From Lepisosteus oculatus (taxonomy: Eukaryota > Chordata > Actinopteri > Semionotiformes > Lepisosteidae), in contig NC_090706.1 of the NCBI RefSeq assembly GCF_040954835.1, positions 38,387,148-38,451,147 on the forward strand: a DNA stretch of 64,000 nt, in the 5' to 3' direction. The translations under genes and the position numbers were made by a program. This document shows, one piece after another, positions 25,388 through 38,700 of the stretch (within the stretch, counting starts at the first letter, position 1; each line of letters opens with the position of its first letter). The notes under the pieces are model-generated. The model did no database searches. It saw only the letters and a program-made list of their open reading frames with translations, and was not told the origin of the DNA.

Positions 25388-25590
25388 GACACACGAGGAG
25401 GTGGGATACATCTTTATGCAAAGGGTGGTGGGAGCATGGAACAAGCCACCCAGCCATATTGGTAAAGCTGATAAAACTGCTGGATAAGAGCATTCCCCTC
25501 ATGAGAGCATCTTAATCTCAACATAAACTATTAACTAACAAACAGGCTAGAACAGGGTCCTCCTGTCTGTACCCTTTTTTCCGTTAACAT
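25388..25590 (+). pseudogene. LINE reverse-transcriptase C-terminal fragment 3
   Basis: Around 25407 the translation gives IFMQRVVGAWNKPPSHIGKAD, a mutated form of the LINE C-terminal motif seen at 17.9 and 23.9 kb. It is on the same strand and similarly truncated at the 5' side. Confidence 0.6.
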
Positions 25591-28439
25591 GACTGAGCCT
25601 GTGCTCTTGTGGAAGCCAAGCACATTAAGAAAGCGGTGATTAAAATGGGTAAACAGTGCTTTAGCACTGCAGCGTGCCACTGCAATGCTATTACCCTTTT
25701 TCAGTTGTCATTGTTTCCAACAAAAATCAGTTCCGCTTGCCAAAGGAAAGAGATGGCTGCTTATGCATCTGCTTTGTGAATGGAAAATCCCTTTGAGATT
25801 TTGTGGGAACACGGTCCAACTGGATCTCTCTCAGTGGTGGCAGGGAAAACCAAGCATCTAAAATGATGCACATGATATTACGTTAATACTTTTGGCACAG
25901 TCCAATCTATAAGATGCCATCTTAAATCACTGTGAAATCCAAAGTAGGCACAGCTGAGCTGGTAGGGACAGATGGCTTCTGTCCCTACCCTAACAGCCTG
26001 TGCTGTTTTCTTATGATATTGAGCATCATTCAAAATGCTGGTGAGGTCCAGCGCATTCCAGCAGTCCCTCAACAGTGGAAGTTGTTATAAATGGACTGTC
26101 CTGTCTAGATTCCCCCAAGCCTTCTGGTTCTGCCATGAGTGGAACATTAATACATCATTTTCAGAATATGCCTGACAGGCTGCATCTTCATTTCCTCTGC
26201 TAAACTAATGTTTCTGCACTGTAATTGTCTTCACATCCTGAAATGTTCAAACCTCCATGCAAATAGTGATTATAAGGCGAATTATTACAAGGTACTGGCT
26301 AAAAAGCACTGATATGTTGTTAGACTAAGAAGAAAATAATTCCAGACACAATTCTGCCCATATTGATGTTCCCTGAAGAAGTACTGTAATTGTTATTCAA
26401 GCTGGCAATTTGTATTTGTGCATGAAGACACTGAATGGAAGAATACATTAAACATAATATTTTTTTTATTATTTAATAAAAATAAGTTGTTGAGCGTTTT
26501 AGGTAAGAAGTTTCAGTGCATGGGAAGCAGCTCTTTCTTTGTGATGATCCCTCTCTCTTAGTCTTACTGTCCTTGTGTCTTTTTCGTTCCTCTCGGCTAA
26601 ATGTTTTCTTTTCTTCTCAGGGTCAGAATCCGAAGCTGTTGTGAAAAGGCAGTTCTGCACCAGCTGCTCTACATGTACCGCTCAAACAGAGCCATCTGTT
26701 AAGGGTTCACTTGCCTGTGGGAGAGAACCGCTGCGTGGTCTGTGTTTTTTTTTTTTGCTTGTTTTGTAGAGGTCTTGTCAGGTGGAGAGCAACAAGCCCT
26801 TTGCTCTGTGTTAGACTCAATCAGTGCTGCCTTATAGGCCAGACATTGGCAGTCTGTGTGTGGGCAATGGAATTAACTGAGATGGTGCACAACTGCTGCG
26901 AGGAGAGCTGCCAGGACTGGTCAGACTATCGTTAACTTCCCAAGCATCACATACTTCACTAATTAGTGGTCACCTGTGAGTCTGCAGCATCACCAGAGAG
27001 GGTGACATCAGCTCTTCTTTACCGTATGGCTGTAGGCGGGCCTTGCAGTGAGGAAAATGGTGGACAGCTCTGACAAGTGCATGTAGTGATAGAAAGCACA
27101 AACCTGATCTGATTAAGCCAAATTGATTCACATAGTGATTCTGACTTGGAAAGCCATTAAAAGAAAGGATCGTGAGAATTCCAAATGAAAAAAAAAATGA
27201 GCACAGGACCATAACAATGGAGTTTTACAAAATGCAACATTAAGTGATGACGTTTTATAAAGGAATTGAATTAAACTTACAATCTTAGGCCATGCACACG
27301 AAAAGCCATAAATTATTTAATGCTACTAATACTGTACACAAAAAAAAATTGAATTTCCAAAGGAAGATACAGTAGCTGCCTTTATACCTCCATGAATTAA
27401 ATCTTTCAGATTTGAAATAAGGAGAATGACATGGAAACATATTGCATTACTTAAGAGAAAGGCAGAGAAGGCAAATGTGTCTTCAGTTCAGACTGAGGCA
27501 AGAGGAGAAGAAAGGTGTCTTTAACACCGCCTGACAGAGGCCACAGGAAGAAGCTGTGATGGACGAAACAGGCTCTGGCAGGGTTTAATGGCAGCAGACA
27601 CACGGTCTGTCATGGTTCCTCACATCTTTTACATCAAATTAAAGGAATGTGAGCTGTCCTTGAAGCAAATAACGCTTGATTGTGGGCTTCTGAATTGTCT
27701 GAAGATTTGACAGCATTCTCATGTGGGATAAAAGAACCGTCAGACCGTCTGGACATGGAGGAACAGAGGTGTCCAGTAATTCTGTCATCCCAGGACATCC
27801 AAATCAAATCCCTCCCCATCCCTGGACAGGTCTCTCATTGTGAGAAACACAGCGCGTTAGAGCCTCTTATCATACTGCCACCAGAGGTGATCTGCAGTGG
27901 TTTCACCCAAGTAAAAGCATAGCAGACGGCATGAATCATTTTTTTCTTTTATTAGCAATTCCATAGCAACCGGTATCACATCCAACAGAAACGGTGCTTG
28001 TAGAACTGATTTACTTTCATTCCACCCCATCCCAGAAGGGATCGAACAACAGCACGCAATTCAATTTCAAAAATTATTGTTCGCATTTATTAACTGTATT
28101 GAAAGGTTAATGGATCTCAAAGCAATATTCATCACAAAGCCTCTTTTTTTATTCAATAAAAAACAAATGTCTGCCAGCTTTAAAGATGCCTAGAGTTCTG
28201 ATCATTTTATTTATTATATTGCCTGTTGTAGAATATTGTTGAGCACTATTAAATGATCCTTAGCGTATAGAGATGAGCTACAATAATTAGGATGGTTAAT
28301 TCCATTTTCACAATGAAGTTGTACTTATGTGTACAGCAGCAAAAGACATAACATTTAAAAAAAAGTTTTTGTAACCTGATTCCCCTTGGAAAGTGCTATA
28401 ATGTAGAGTTTTTTTTCCCTATCCGTACCTGTACTGATT
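25591..28439. other. AT-rich intergenic DNA, nothing recognised
   Basis: Only short unsupported open frames and homopolymer runs are seen. Confidence 0.55.
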
Positions 28440-28920
28440 TCGGCTGTGGCATGACGCGGGGGCGTGTCCGGGTTGGGGGCGGAGCCCGGGCAGAAGGGCG
28501 GAGCCCCGCCTCTTGTAGTACGAAACGACGTTGTACGCTGCCGTTGTTTTCATTCTTTTTCATTTCACTTGCGCGTTTGCGCCTAAATGTCCCGTACTCC
28601 CGCAAGATGATTATAGGACTGCCCACAGCTTGGCGGGTCCTATAAATTTATATCTAAAATTATATCTATCTATATCTATATTTATATTCATATGTGTGAT
28701 ATGATTTGTCTGCGTACTGTTCTGTTCTAGTTTGTTCTTTGTGTGTCCGGACTGTGAGTAACTCTTTTAGCGCACCCCTCACTGTACTGATTGTATTGCA
28801 TGTATTGTACTATTATTATTATTGTATCATTCGTTACACTGTGGCTGTGTTGTCTCTGTAAAGCTGCTGTTGCAATGCAATTCCCCTCACGGGATCAATC
28901 AAGTATCTGTCTATCTAAAG
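28440..28920 (+). mobile_element. Short LINE-like or half-LINE element with CpG-rich head
   Basis: A CpG-rich head (GGGGGCGGAGCCCGGG and GGGCGGAGCCCCGCC, two overlapping-type GC boxes) starts near 28445. The segment ends GCAATTCCCCTCACGGGATCAATC followed by a TCTGTCTATCTA-type tail. That is the usual 3' end of a common fish non-LTR element. No reverse transcriptase lies between, so it is an internally deleted or non-autonomous copy. Low-complexity TATATCTA repeats lie at 28650-28690. Confidence 0.45.
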
Positions 28921-29405
28921 GCACCCTGGACACGCCCCGACGGGACGAGCAGGGCCACCCCCGGAAGGGGGAGTGTACACCGGTTCCCCCGGAGGGGACT
29001 GCGCCGCGTAAGGCGGTCTTTTGTCTTTTTCCGTCTGTCCCACTGTGCAGTACCACTGGGGCAGGCTGTTCCCTTTCCACAAGTTCTCTTCTATTTTATT
29101 TTGGGCCTTACGCGCCCTGTCCTACCAGACTGGAGCCCGCTCAATAGGTCTGGTCAGAGCTGTGCTAGCGGTTCTTCTTTTCCCGGGCTGGACCCCGATA
29201 AATAGGGTACGAGGCACAGCGGTACACTCTTTTTTGCCTTTTGCTGATTTTTTCACCTCTTTTTGTGCTGTCCGTGGTCGCTGCCGACCTCTCTCCCCTT
29301 TCCCAGGGGCGTTGACTTCTTGCTGGTGCTTGCCGCGATGCCCCCCCCCCTCCGCACCGTCACACACCACATCAAGCGGCGCAGGCCGCAAACGGAAAAG
29401 TAAGG
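28921..29405. other. CpG- and C-rich block of unknown nature
   Basis: The block contrasts with the AT-rich flanks and contains a C-run of about 12 at 29340. It also has inverted GC blocks near 28960-29000 (CCCCCGGAAGGGGG and CCCCCGGAGGGG). Several overlapping open frames exist on both strands, as expected from composition. No protein family is recognised. Confidence 0.4.
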
Positions 29406-29757
29406 AATTGTGTTTTGTTTAAACCACGGAGGTAGTCATGCTCTAGCAGATCTTACATTAAACTGTGCCCAGTATTTCCTGAGTGATTTTATTTTGCTGC
29501 TGTTTAAATTACAGCTGGGCGAATTCGATGGTAGTCAATTCATGTGCTGTATCAAAGTGCACTGTGTGATCAAGCCCACTTGAGCTGTAGTCTGTGGAAT
29601 AATGAAATAAGTCTGGATTTTTGTTGTTTACAGTCGTTGCCTACCTTTCCTAAGCTTTCTTGACTCTAAACCTCACCAAGCTCTGGGAATTTCCCCGGGC
29701 ATAAAGACACAAAACACAAGTAGGGAAGTATATGAAAATGCCTTTACCTTTAAGACC

Positions 29758-29885
29758 GAGAACAGGAGGCATTTTTACATAAAGAGTTGTGGGTACATAG
29801 AGGAAGCTACTCTGTCAGGCTGTTGAAGCCGATATCCTGGCTTGGAGAAGATCCTTGGATCAATCTGCAACTAACAACTTTCGTA
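29758..29885 (+). pseudogene. LINE reverse-transcriptase C-terminal fragment 4
   Basis: With two in-frame stops, the frame at about 29772 reads IFT*RVVGT* and later QAVEADIL. It is the most decayed of the four LINE C-terminal remnants. Confidence 0.5.
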
Positions 29886-30742
29886 CTGTGTGTCCTTGGT
29901 GTAATGTGTATTGTAAATCCAGGAGCTAAAATGTGTTACGGGAACATTGTTGTAATGAATTTGCTTCAGTCTATGTGAGTGATGTGAAAAACTTTTACCT
30001 TCTCTTGCTGAGCCAAAGCAGCAAAAAAAAAAGTTTTCCTTTGCCTTGCTTAATACAGGAGCAGGGCCAGGCTGTTAACTAGAACCCAGAATTAGACTGG
30101 TTCTGAAAGCCAGCACCGAAGAAATAACTCATCAGACAGACTGATTACTGTGATCCGGACAGCACCCGACAGTTATTTGGAGAATAATGGACATCATATG
30201 GGAGAAGTAGAAAAAGGAAAAATGGCTGGATTTTCAAGCCGAGTCTTACAGAAATCTCATTTTGGTGTACTTTGAGTTCCCTGTGAATCTGCTGCCTCCA
30301 CGGCTCGAGAACCATTTATTGTCGAATCCACACTGGAGCTGTAAGCTTCTGTTTTCAATTTGTTTTAATATCTCTCCATACCCCACAAAGTCCTCATTGT
30401 CGTACTCATTATACATTGGCTGTTTCCCTCGCTTCCCAAAACTCCAGTATTCACTCAATTCTTCATCTTAATTATTTCATCTTCAGATCATTATCAGCTC
30501 AGATTGCCTATTATTCTACAGGGAGCTGGTAGTGTTTCTTATTTTTTATTATATCGTTCATTAAACTCCCTGTTTGAAAGCCTGCGGGCCCCTCGTTACC
30601 GCACTCAATGACAAAAGCAGTCGCTGTCAGGATAATAACGGACTCGAGTCACAACGGTATCGTGAATTACAATACCCAAAGTGCAAAAACTCATTCTCGA
30701 CACAGCACTGGCTTTCCATCCCAGAAAAAAAGGAATTGACTG

Positions 30743-31779
30743 TCACGTCCACCAGCAACCATAAACGACCTTTCGCTAAACTGACCACAACTATGGGTAA
30801 TTCCAGCAAGCGCCAGCACACTGATCAATTATCCAATCACGACATCACACTAATTACCAAACCCTCCACCTCCCGGGATATTTAAACCCTCATTTCCCTC
30901 AGGTCTGCGCTCGGTATAATCCTCTATCCCTGGAGCTCCTACCTCGGCGATGTTACAGAGACATTCTCTTTCGGATTGTTACTCAGGTCTTTAAATAATC
31001 TTCCTTCGTCCCTCGACTCCGACTACAGCCCCGCGAATTGGATATCTAGCATTCGACCACCTCGATTACCCTGTGACACGCCCGACATCCCTCCCTAGAG
31101 GGCGCTCCACTGCTCCCATTAATGTCCGTGTGATTAAGATCTCCAGGTGTACCCTTTTAACATTATTATTTAAAGACCAGCTCCTCCAGTCCTCGGGGCT
31201 CATCATTAGGGTAAGATGTCGCGAGGCCCGCCTAGCACCAGGAAACCCTACGTCCGTCTCCTGAGGGCACAGGCCTCATCCCTGACACCTCCCGCTTCCT
31301 GAGCCCGGGGTCTGGAGGATCTCGCCCCGTCACCCTTGGACCTCCATGTTTTGTTTGTCCGTGTGCTTCCCCCTCCCGGGGATTTTAACTTTGTCGCGTC
31401 CCAGGATGGATTCCTTGTTGACGGACTCTCGGACTGTGCTTTGACCTGCCCTTGGACCCGTTTGGATTTGGATGCAGTTTTGTCTTCCCCGTACACGGAC
31501 TGTCACTGTTATTTTGTGCACTATTAAACCCTTGTGTGTTCCCTTTTACCACGCCTCCTGTTTTCTCCAGCTCTTACCGCATCGCATAGGGTCTTCTACA
31601 AGATCTGACACGGATTTCAGTCTGTGTTCGTGACACCCTGGTCTTTGACATCCTACCTTCGTCCCTTGACTCCGACTTCAGCCCAGCGATTTGGAAAAGT
31701 AGCCAATGATCTCCTGAAACCCTCAGACCAGCGCACAGGGTCCTTACTCTACCTCGTGGACACAGCATCCATGACAGCA
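30743..31779 (+). mobile_element. LTR-like element, family D, split by another LTR
   Basis: It begins TGTCACGTCCACC, has a TATA-like GATATTTAAACCC near 30877 and ends GCATCCATGACA. Positions 31074-31635 are occupied by a distinct LTR with its own target duplication, leaving about 470 bp for this element. Near-identical CCTTCGTCCC.(T)GACTCCGACT blocks lie on both sides of the insertion (about 31003 and 31660), so an internal duplication or two related elements is also possible. Outer target duplications are not evident. Confidence 0.4.
31074..31635 (+). mobile_element. Solo LTR, family C, with 5-bp target duplication CCCTG
   Basis: The 562-bp unit begins TGACACGCCC and ends GTTCGTGACA. CCCTG lies directly before it (31069-31073) and directly after it (31636-31640). 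It shares a CCTAGCACCAGG block and a GCATAGGGTCTT block with family A, so the two are related Gypsy-like groups. Confidence 0.75.
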
Positions 31780-31993
31780 ACCTTCCCCAGCTGTTGGGCA
31801 GGACAGGCCGGTCAATGAGGAGTCGGGGTTGCTGGAGGACTTCGCTTGCGGTGATTGACAGCACCCTGACTGCATTGCGCTGCGCTTCGCTGATCAAGTC
31901 CTGGGACCTCAACTGCCACCCTTCCTGCTGGATGAGGGAAGTGGACCAGAAGTCGTTCCATCAGAACTGCACGGGTCTTCATGCAGTTGCAGC

Positions 31994-32385
31994 TGTCACG
32001 ATCGCTACTCCTCCTCTTAAGGGCGCTCCGGACTTTCCTTGTTCTGCCCCATTACCTGCACCCGGTTCTTATTTCCGTTCCACCTTAAAAGCCAGACGCA
32101 GACATCACCCGAGGTTCCTCATTGAACTCCGCTTCATGAGAGTCCGGGGTCCTGCTGCGTCTGGTTCCGTTATGGTTTTAACCTCCTGTTCCTGATTCCC
32201 CCCGCCGGTCCCGACCCGGTTCATGGTTTTTAATTCCCTTGGATGGATCCCCTGGCCTTGGACTCTACCTTCTGTCTTGGATTCCCCGTTTGGACTTCGT
32301 CTTTGATTGTTCGCCCCGGACTCACTTCCCCTGGACACCTGCTCACCTTGGACACGCCCCCCTGTCGCCATGCCCCCCTGTCCTT
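31994..32385 (+). mobile_element. 3'-truncated LTR, family B
   Basis: The first 390 bp follow the 19.3-kb LTR closely, from TGTCACGATCGCTACTCC to the GGACACGCCCCCCTGT block. Similarity is then lost, and the terminal GGAAAGAACTG...TGACA part is absent. No target duplication is visible. Confidence 0.75.
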
Positions 32386-35208
32386 CTCAGTGTACCCCTG
32401 ATCTATCAAAGCCAGACTCCAGGACATTACCTCAGATTTATGTTATACATGTGTTATTGAAATCAGAACAGAATTACAAGTGTCCATGACGTAAGAATTG
32501 CGTTGTATGCAAGTGATAATCTGTGTTCAGTTCGGTATATTGTAACATATTTTATTTCTTTTACACCAAACAAATTTTCATACAGTCAGACCTAGAGTCA
32601 TGACAATTTCATTACACCATTCCCTCCAGCTGTACAGATGAAACATTACCTGACAGAGCTGTGCAAATCCAGTTACCCTGACTCTTATAACATACTGAAC
32701 CCCTGCAGAGAGAGCCATCGTGCAAGACCAAGAACATCATGATGGGCAAGTGATAAATCATTTATTAACTCTGTCTTCTTTTCCGAGTGTGTGAAAAGTC
32801 ACCAGTCAACATTTATTTGTGGTTCAGTGCATTCTAGCTCCTTCAGATGCAGTATGTTTTACTTCACGGCTCTAAAGTGGAAAATTATTTGTGTGTGTGT
32901 TAATGCAATCAGATAACATCCCGATATTCACTGCGAGAAGCGAAAGATGAATCAATGGCATACACTAACACCATTGTAAATTTTATGCATGCAACAGATA
33001 TTAGCTTGCTATTACATCATTTCTTTTAATACTTATTGTCTCTCTCCTTAAATATTTCTATAAAAATCATTGAGCCATGCAATAATAAAAACAATAAAAC
33101 CTGTGGTTCTATCAACCTGGGTTTTTTGATCCAGTCACTGGGTTTTCAAGCCCAAGGATGCTACAGTGCATAGCACAGTGGCCCAAGTAAATAAACTATA
33201 GGAGGTTAACTGGAGGTTGCCAGTTCAGCACCTCTCTCTGACCTTAGCTTTCCTTGTTTTTACAATTATTATATAACTCCTTTGTGTTTGAGATGAAATA
33301 AAGGATGAGAAGATGAACAAGAGCAGGTAAATAGTCTGTGTGCATATAATACTGTTAATTAAGCTTTAAAAATGTATGATCTAGTTGGAGATCATTAGAG
33401 CACCTAAATAATCTTAATGTACATCATCAGACTGAAATTGAAAAATCTCAAATGATTTTTGTCCTTGAAGTACCAGTATGGAACTAGAGTATATACTGTA
33501 ATTATAGACAGTAACTGCTAGTTTGTTTTAAGGTGCATTTTTTTTGTAACACATCAAAAACAATAGATCCAGCCCCTTTAACCTGAAATGGCAAAAATAT
33601 CGATGGTCATAGACAACATAACAACACCCATTTTTCCCATTTCCCCTTTTTTCTTTAAATGAGCAGAACACTCGAGCAGGTCAAATGTGAGTGAACTACA
33701 AGCTCAAGAGCACATTCTTATTCACTCATGGTCTATTTGTGATGCTGTTACAGAACGATCGGGGCCCATCCTGAGACATATGCTCACAATAGCCCAGCCA
33801 AGAACAGATGAATTATCACAGGTCAATGCGGCTGGCTATTGGCAACTGTCCCTGTGAAACATAAGAAGGCCTTGTTTCCTGCTATATCACATGGTACAAA
33901 CGGACCAGCTGTCCTCTTCAATCTCACTTCCATCAGTTGTCATTTATTTTCCGATTTGAAAGACATGAGTGATAGAGCACGACTAAGGAAGAGAAAGGAA
34001 GGAAATAGGGAAAAGATGTCATCAGGTGTTTGTCAATTAAACATTTCCACAGCATTTGGCTTGGATGTGACATTTTTTTTTTAATGAAGCAGCTCTGATG
34101 AACTTCAGTATGATTGATTGTTACCCCACAACCCCAAAGTAGAGCTGGAGACTGGCGGGTTGAGCGCTTGTAATGACACTTTCAGCTCACAGTACATTTT
34201 GCATCTTACATGAGTTTGTCCTTTAAAAAAATATACTCTGGCCCCTTTTCAGCACACAGCAATTGCTCTGTACTGTAGGTACTTGAGCCTAGGACAATGC
34301 TGTCTTTGGTGTGGTGTGCATTTGATGACTGCTAGTGGTCTATCTGCCTTTTCTGTGCAATATATTGGGATTTTCTGTCTGCCATTGCAGGAGAATGCTT
34401 GTGGCAGATTGCAATTTGCCCTTGCAATGTGTGAGCCCATTCAATGATTGTGAACTTCTTGAGCACTACAGAGTGATCATGGACTGAACCCTGCAAAAAA
34501 GACAGCTTTTCGAGGGCTGCTGTCATGCAGAGCCTGTGGCAGGAGCAGAAATGGCATATCCCAGAAATTCAGATTGCTGTAAAGGAGAACAGCAGCACAG
34601 CAAGTTATCAAACCCAGTTCTTTGAATGAGTCCAACATGGATACGTTTTGAGTTCTGTCTACCATGAATATACATTCTGTTTCAGAGCATAAAACAACAT
34701 GAAAATGTTAGCAGAGCAAAACAATAGTTTTGAGGCGTCCCTCGTAACGTGGTAGAAGCTGACTTTGAAGAAGGTTCTGTAAGACAAGTTGCTAAGCAAC
34801 AGGGCGAGGGATGAGTAATAAGTCAGATCCTGTGTGTTTTAATGCAGCTCTTCTTGTCATTATGGAGTGTGAAATATGAAGGCTTTCTTTCAAATGGAGA
34901 CCCCAAATTGCCATTGACATGACAATAAGTCTGCACAAGATGTGCCAGCGAGGTTAAGCGCCCATGCCAACATGATCGACAGGTATAATTTTCAAATGCT
35001 GAGGCTTCTCTCTCTGCTGTGTAAAAGGAATGAGCCTCTCACATCTCCAATAGCAATGAAAAATAAAGACTCCTGACATATTTAGTGAGAAACCCAGTAC
35101 AAATAAATTGTTGGATTTCTCCCCTCTATCCCTTCACATCCCCGAAATCCGTCCGTCGCTCCTCTGAGCATGCTCTCTATACAGTGGACGCCACGCCAAA
35201 GACAGGGA
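32386..35208. other. AT-rich intergenic DNA, nothing recognised
   Basis: No coding signal, repeat family or structured element stood out. Confidence 0.55.
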
Positions 35209-35213
35209 CCAGT

Positions 35214-35713
35214 TGTCACGATATTAGTTCCCCCTCCTTAAGGGTGCTCCAGCCCTTTTACTTAAGACTTAATTCTCTGCACCTGCTCCCAATTCCCAGC
35301 CCACCTTAAAAGCCAGGCGCTGACGCTCATCCGGGCTCTGCATCTGATTTCCATATCGTGCGAGTCCGGGACCTGGAAGCGCCTGGTCCCGTTAAGGTTT
35401 TAACCTCGGTTCCCGTTCCCGTTCCTGTTCCGGTTCCTGTTCCCCGTCCGCCGGTTCCGACCCGGCCTTCGTGTTTTTAATCCCTTCTTCTGATGGATCT
35501 CCTGGTTTTGGACTTACCCTTGTGTTTTGGATACCCTCTAAGGACTACTCTCTCGGATTGTTCGCCTCGGCCACACCTCCCCCGTGAACCAGCGCACCTT
35601 GGACACGCCCCCCTGTCTTCAGCCCCGTTTTCCTGCATGACGTTTCCCCAGTGTTTCCCCACTCCGTCGGACTATGTCGTCTGCATAGGGTCCGGAAAGA
35701 ACTGTTCGTTACG
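35214..35713 (+). mobile_element. Solo LTR, family B, with 5-bp target duplication CCAGT
   Basis: The 500-bp unit begins TGTCACGATATT and ends TTCGTTACG, where the 19.3-kb copy ends TCATGACA, so the terminus has mutated. CCAGT flanks it on both sides (35209-35213 and 35714-35718). A hexamer array lies inside at 35409-35444. It is more diverged than the 19 and 32 kb copies. Confidence 0.75.
35409..35444 (+). repeat. Six-copy GTTCCN hexamer array inside an LTR
   Basis: Six contiguous units follow GTTCC plus C, T or G. The other family B copies lack an array of this length, so it expanded in this copy. Confidence 0.8.
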
Positions 35714-35718
35714 CCAGT

Positions 35719-38700
35719 GATGTGACGAGTTTTACACGGTCTGGTTTTCAGAGGGGGGTGTAACTCGCTCAGAGCACTGAGGCCTGCTACGCAGCTCAGA
35801 GAAGCATACTTGTGACATTAATCACCCTCCCCACACGTAAAATAGCACAAATAACCAAACCCGACCACGTAAGGTAAACATTCTTAAATCCTCATTTGTT
35901 CCTGTATTTCAAATTCCCACAATACCATTTCGTTTTCCATTTTGGATGAACCGGGTTTTATTTGTTGAGTTTTTTCACGCACTGCCCACAATTTTACGGC
36001 TTTCTTGTTTTTTGTCTCTATAAAACTAACCTGATTGGCCACCCCGTTTCACCACATATAAAGAAAATTCTTGTAAAGAAAATCAAACTCCAGCAATGTT
36101 TAATGCTGATTTTAAAGCCACACTTGGTGAAACTGGACCTTCTCTCAGACAGAGTCTTTATGGAAAGAGTCTGTAATATTTACTGCACAAGACGTAAGCA
36201 CTTGTTACAAAACGTATTTTTCTATTTATTGAAGTAATACTCAGTCCAGAGGTTTATTGTTCCATTTATTCTATCATAACAATGGTCAAGTCTGCAGCGG
36301 AGAAGATACATGATCTACAAAATAGGACAGCACACTGGAGACAACTGACAGTGTGAAAAGAGCTCTGATACAATTCTATTGTCCATAATAGGCAGTAGAT
36401 AAGTGTGGCCTTGTCGAGTACAAATAAATTCAATAGCCAGTAGAGGCAAATAAGACAATTTCAATTTCATTAGCTCCGCAAACTTCACATCTTGTGTGCG
36501 TTTGTGCTGCCCTCTTTCATTAAGAAAATGAAGAATTAATACAAGTGATAACAATACTGATACTTGGTATTTAATGAGGAAATTAAATTTGAACCACATC
36601 TGATAAGGGAATCCTATTGTGGACTGATCCAGACATGAGTTTTATTTTACTGCGGATTAACAGCTAATTTGCTGTAATTTTCTTTGTTGTAGTGATGGAC
36701 GTCGTTAGAAATCTGTGTTCAAAACAGGGTGAAAACTGCAGCCGAGCAGCACGTCTGATTGTCTGCCTGAAGAGATAAGGGGGTATAAAACATGCTCGGT
36801 GTCCGTTTCTCACAGAGCTCATTCTCCCCATAAATAAACCCCCCTGGGTTTTATCTGGCCTGCTGCTCCCATAGCTCTCATCGGAAATCTTGATTCTTAA
36901 AACCGGCGACGAGGCAAGCTGCTCTGTAATCGCACAGCGCCAGGGGCGCGATATATAGACAATCCGAAAGTGGCTGAGTATGCGAGGCATCCGCGCCAAA
37001 TGACGGAGGAATGTCCTTCCTGTCCCGATTCGATAACAGACATTAGCAGAGGATTTAAGAAAAATTTCACCTACTAAAGCTGAATGAGCCCTCCGCCTGG
37101 AGAAATCTTGACAGCTGAAACGTTTTTTTCTTTCTAAACTTTACTTGTCTCTATTATTTAATTATTTAATTTTAATGCTTGTTATTGCCTAATGTCGCTT
37201 CCAAAATTATCTGTTGATGCTACAGCTCCCGGCAATACTGCAGTGTTCTCCCTGAGGCAAGTACAGTTCGCAGGCAGGAGTCGATAGACAGTAGGTTTAT
37301 TACTTTGAACAATGCCTTTTGCTTGCACGTTTAGTTGTATGATTTTAGTAAATATTGCCCTTATGAATACAAAATAAATCTCAAAGCTAGCAGAGCAATG
37401 TGCACAGTGAGCCCTCCACACTTCCCCACCTGTGTGACCTCTTCATCAATATCTGTCAGGTCCTGCACCAGACCAAACCTTCAGATAGACACAGTTTCAC
37501 TTTGTGCTCAGTGCACAGAAAATACTAATTACTTCTCTCTCAGGGTCCCTTGGGATAGAAGGATAAGGTACACATTTCACTGAATCTGTTTTTTTCTACC
37601 TTTTTTTTGTTCCTATTCCCTGCTATTTCTGCTTCAAAACCTCAGATTCAAAGACTGCAGCAGCTCAAGGATGCTGCAACATTTCTCGGGATGTAGGAGT
37701 TGCTTCATTTCGGACTCTATAACCCTGAAGCACAAATTCCCAAAGACTAAAGATCTAAAAGAAATTTTGACCAATTAAAGCTCATAACTGTTTCAATTAA
37801 GCAATCGTGAGTTTGGGTAGAATGAAAACATGAGTCTGTGGTTTTCGCTGTAAGTAACACTGGCTTACAATGTGAAGCGTACAGCTTTGTCTTCAGGGAC
37901 AATGACCTTTGACCTCCGGCAGGGACACATTATCCTTCTGTAGTGTAGGTTCTGATCTTTTGGTCCAACGTCAGAGGTCTCCAATAGGTCCTCAAACCAT
38001 GTAAAATAAGTGTGCCCCACTTTCTAATCGAAGAAACAAGAAAAGCACTAACAGGAAAAAGTGTTATTTTCAGCCCATCCGCCTCCAGACGCCCTTGGTA
38101 CGGTACTTCATCAATAATGCAGCCTTCAAAGCTTCAAAGCCGACGAACCACGCAGAAAGCTACTGTATTAACTTTCACAAGAACACACAGGCAGCTGGAA
38201 GCTTCCCCAGCGCTTGGTTTGGATTCTTGAAATCCTCAAAACTCATCCACACGTGAGCCAGCTATTACAATTGATCTGCACTCAGGTAGAAGCTCAGTCA
38301 ACAGCAAAGTGTGTGTATGAGCCATTGTCCACAAAGCTCCTCAGTCGCTATGGGAACAGACAGCTAAAGATGACTCATGAGAACAAAGTCATTGCAGGAA
38401 ATTAAGTATCATTTACCATAGGCTCCACAGCAGATGGGCCACCTTAAGCTCCTTCAACTCCTATTGAATAGATCCCACTGATCCTACCCTCAGAGGATCC
38501 GTGTCCTTATGGTACCGGTCATAAGCATGTTCCTCCTCCAGAGAGAAGCCTCACTGTTGTCTGAAGTGACAGCAAACTGATTCAAATGAAAGCCGTGGTC
38601 AATGACAGGCATTGAGTAGGCACAACAGAAATCCACAGTTCCAGTGACAATTAATATTGCATGACAGTTTTAATTTTTAATCAGCTGTAAATCAGGGATA

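Noticed and set aside
31248-32371. Several 60-130-codon frames on both strands in the LTR cluster
   Set aside because: They overlap one another inside GC-rich LTRs and contain none of the gag or pol motifs.
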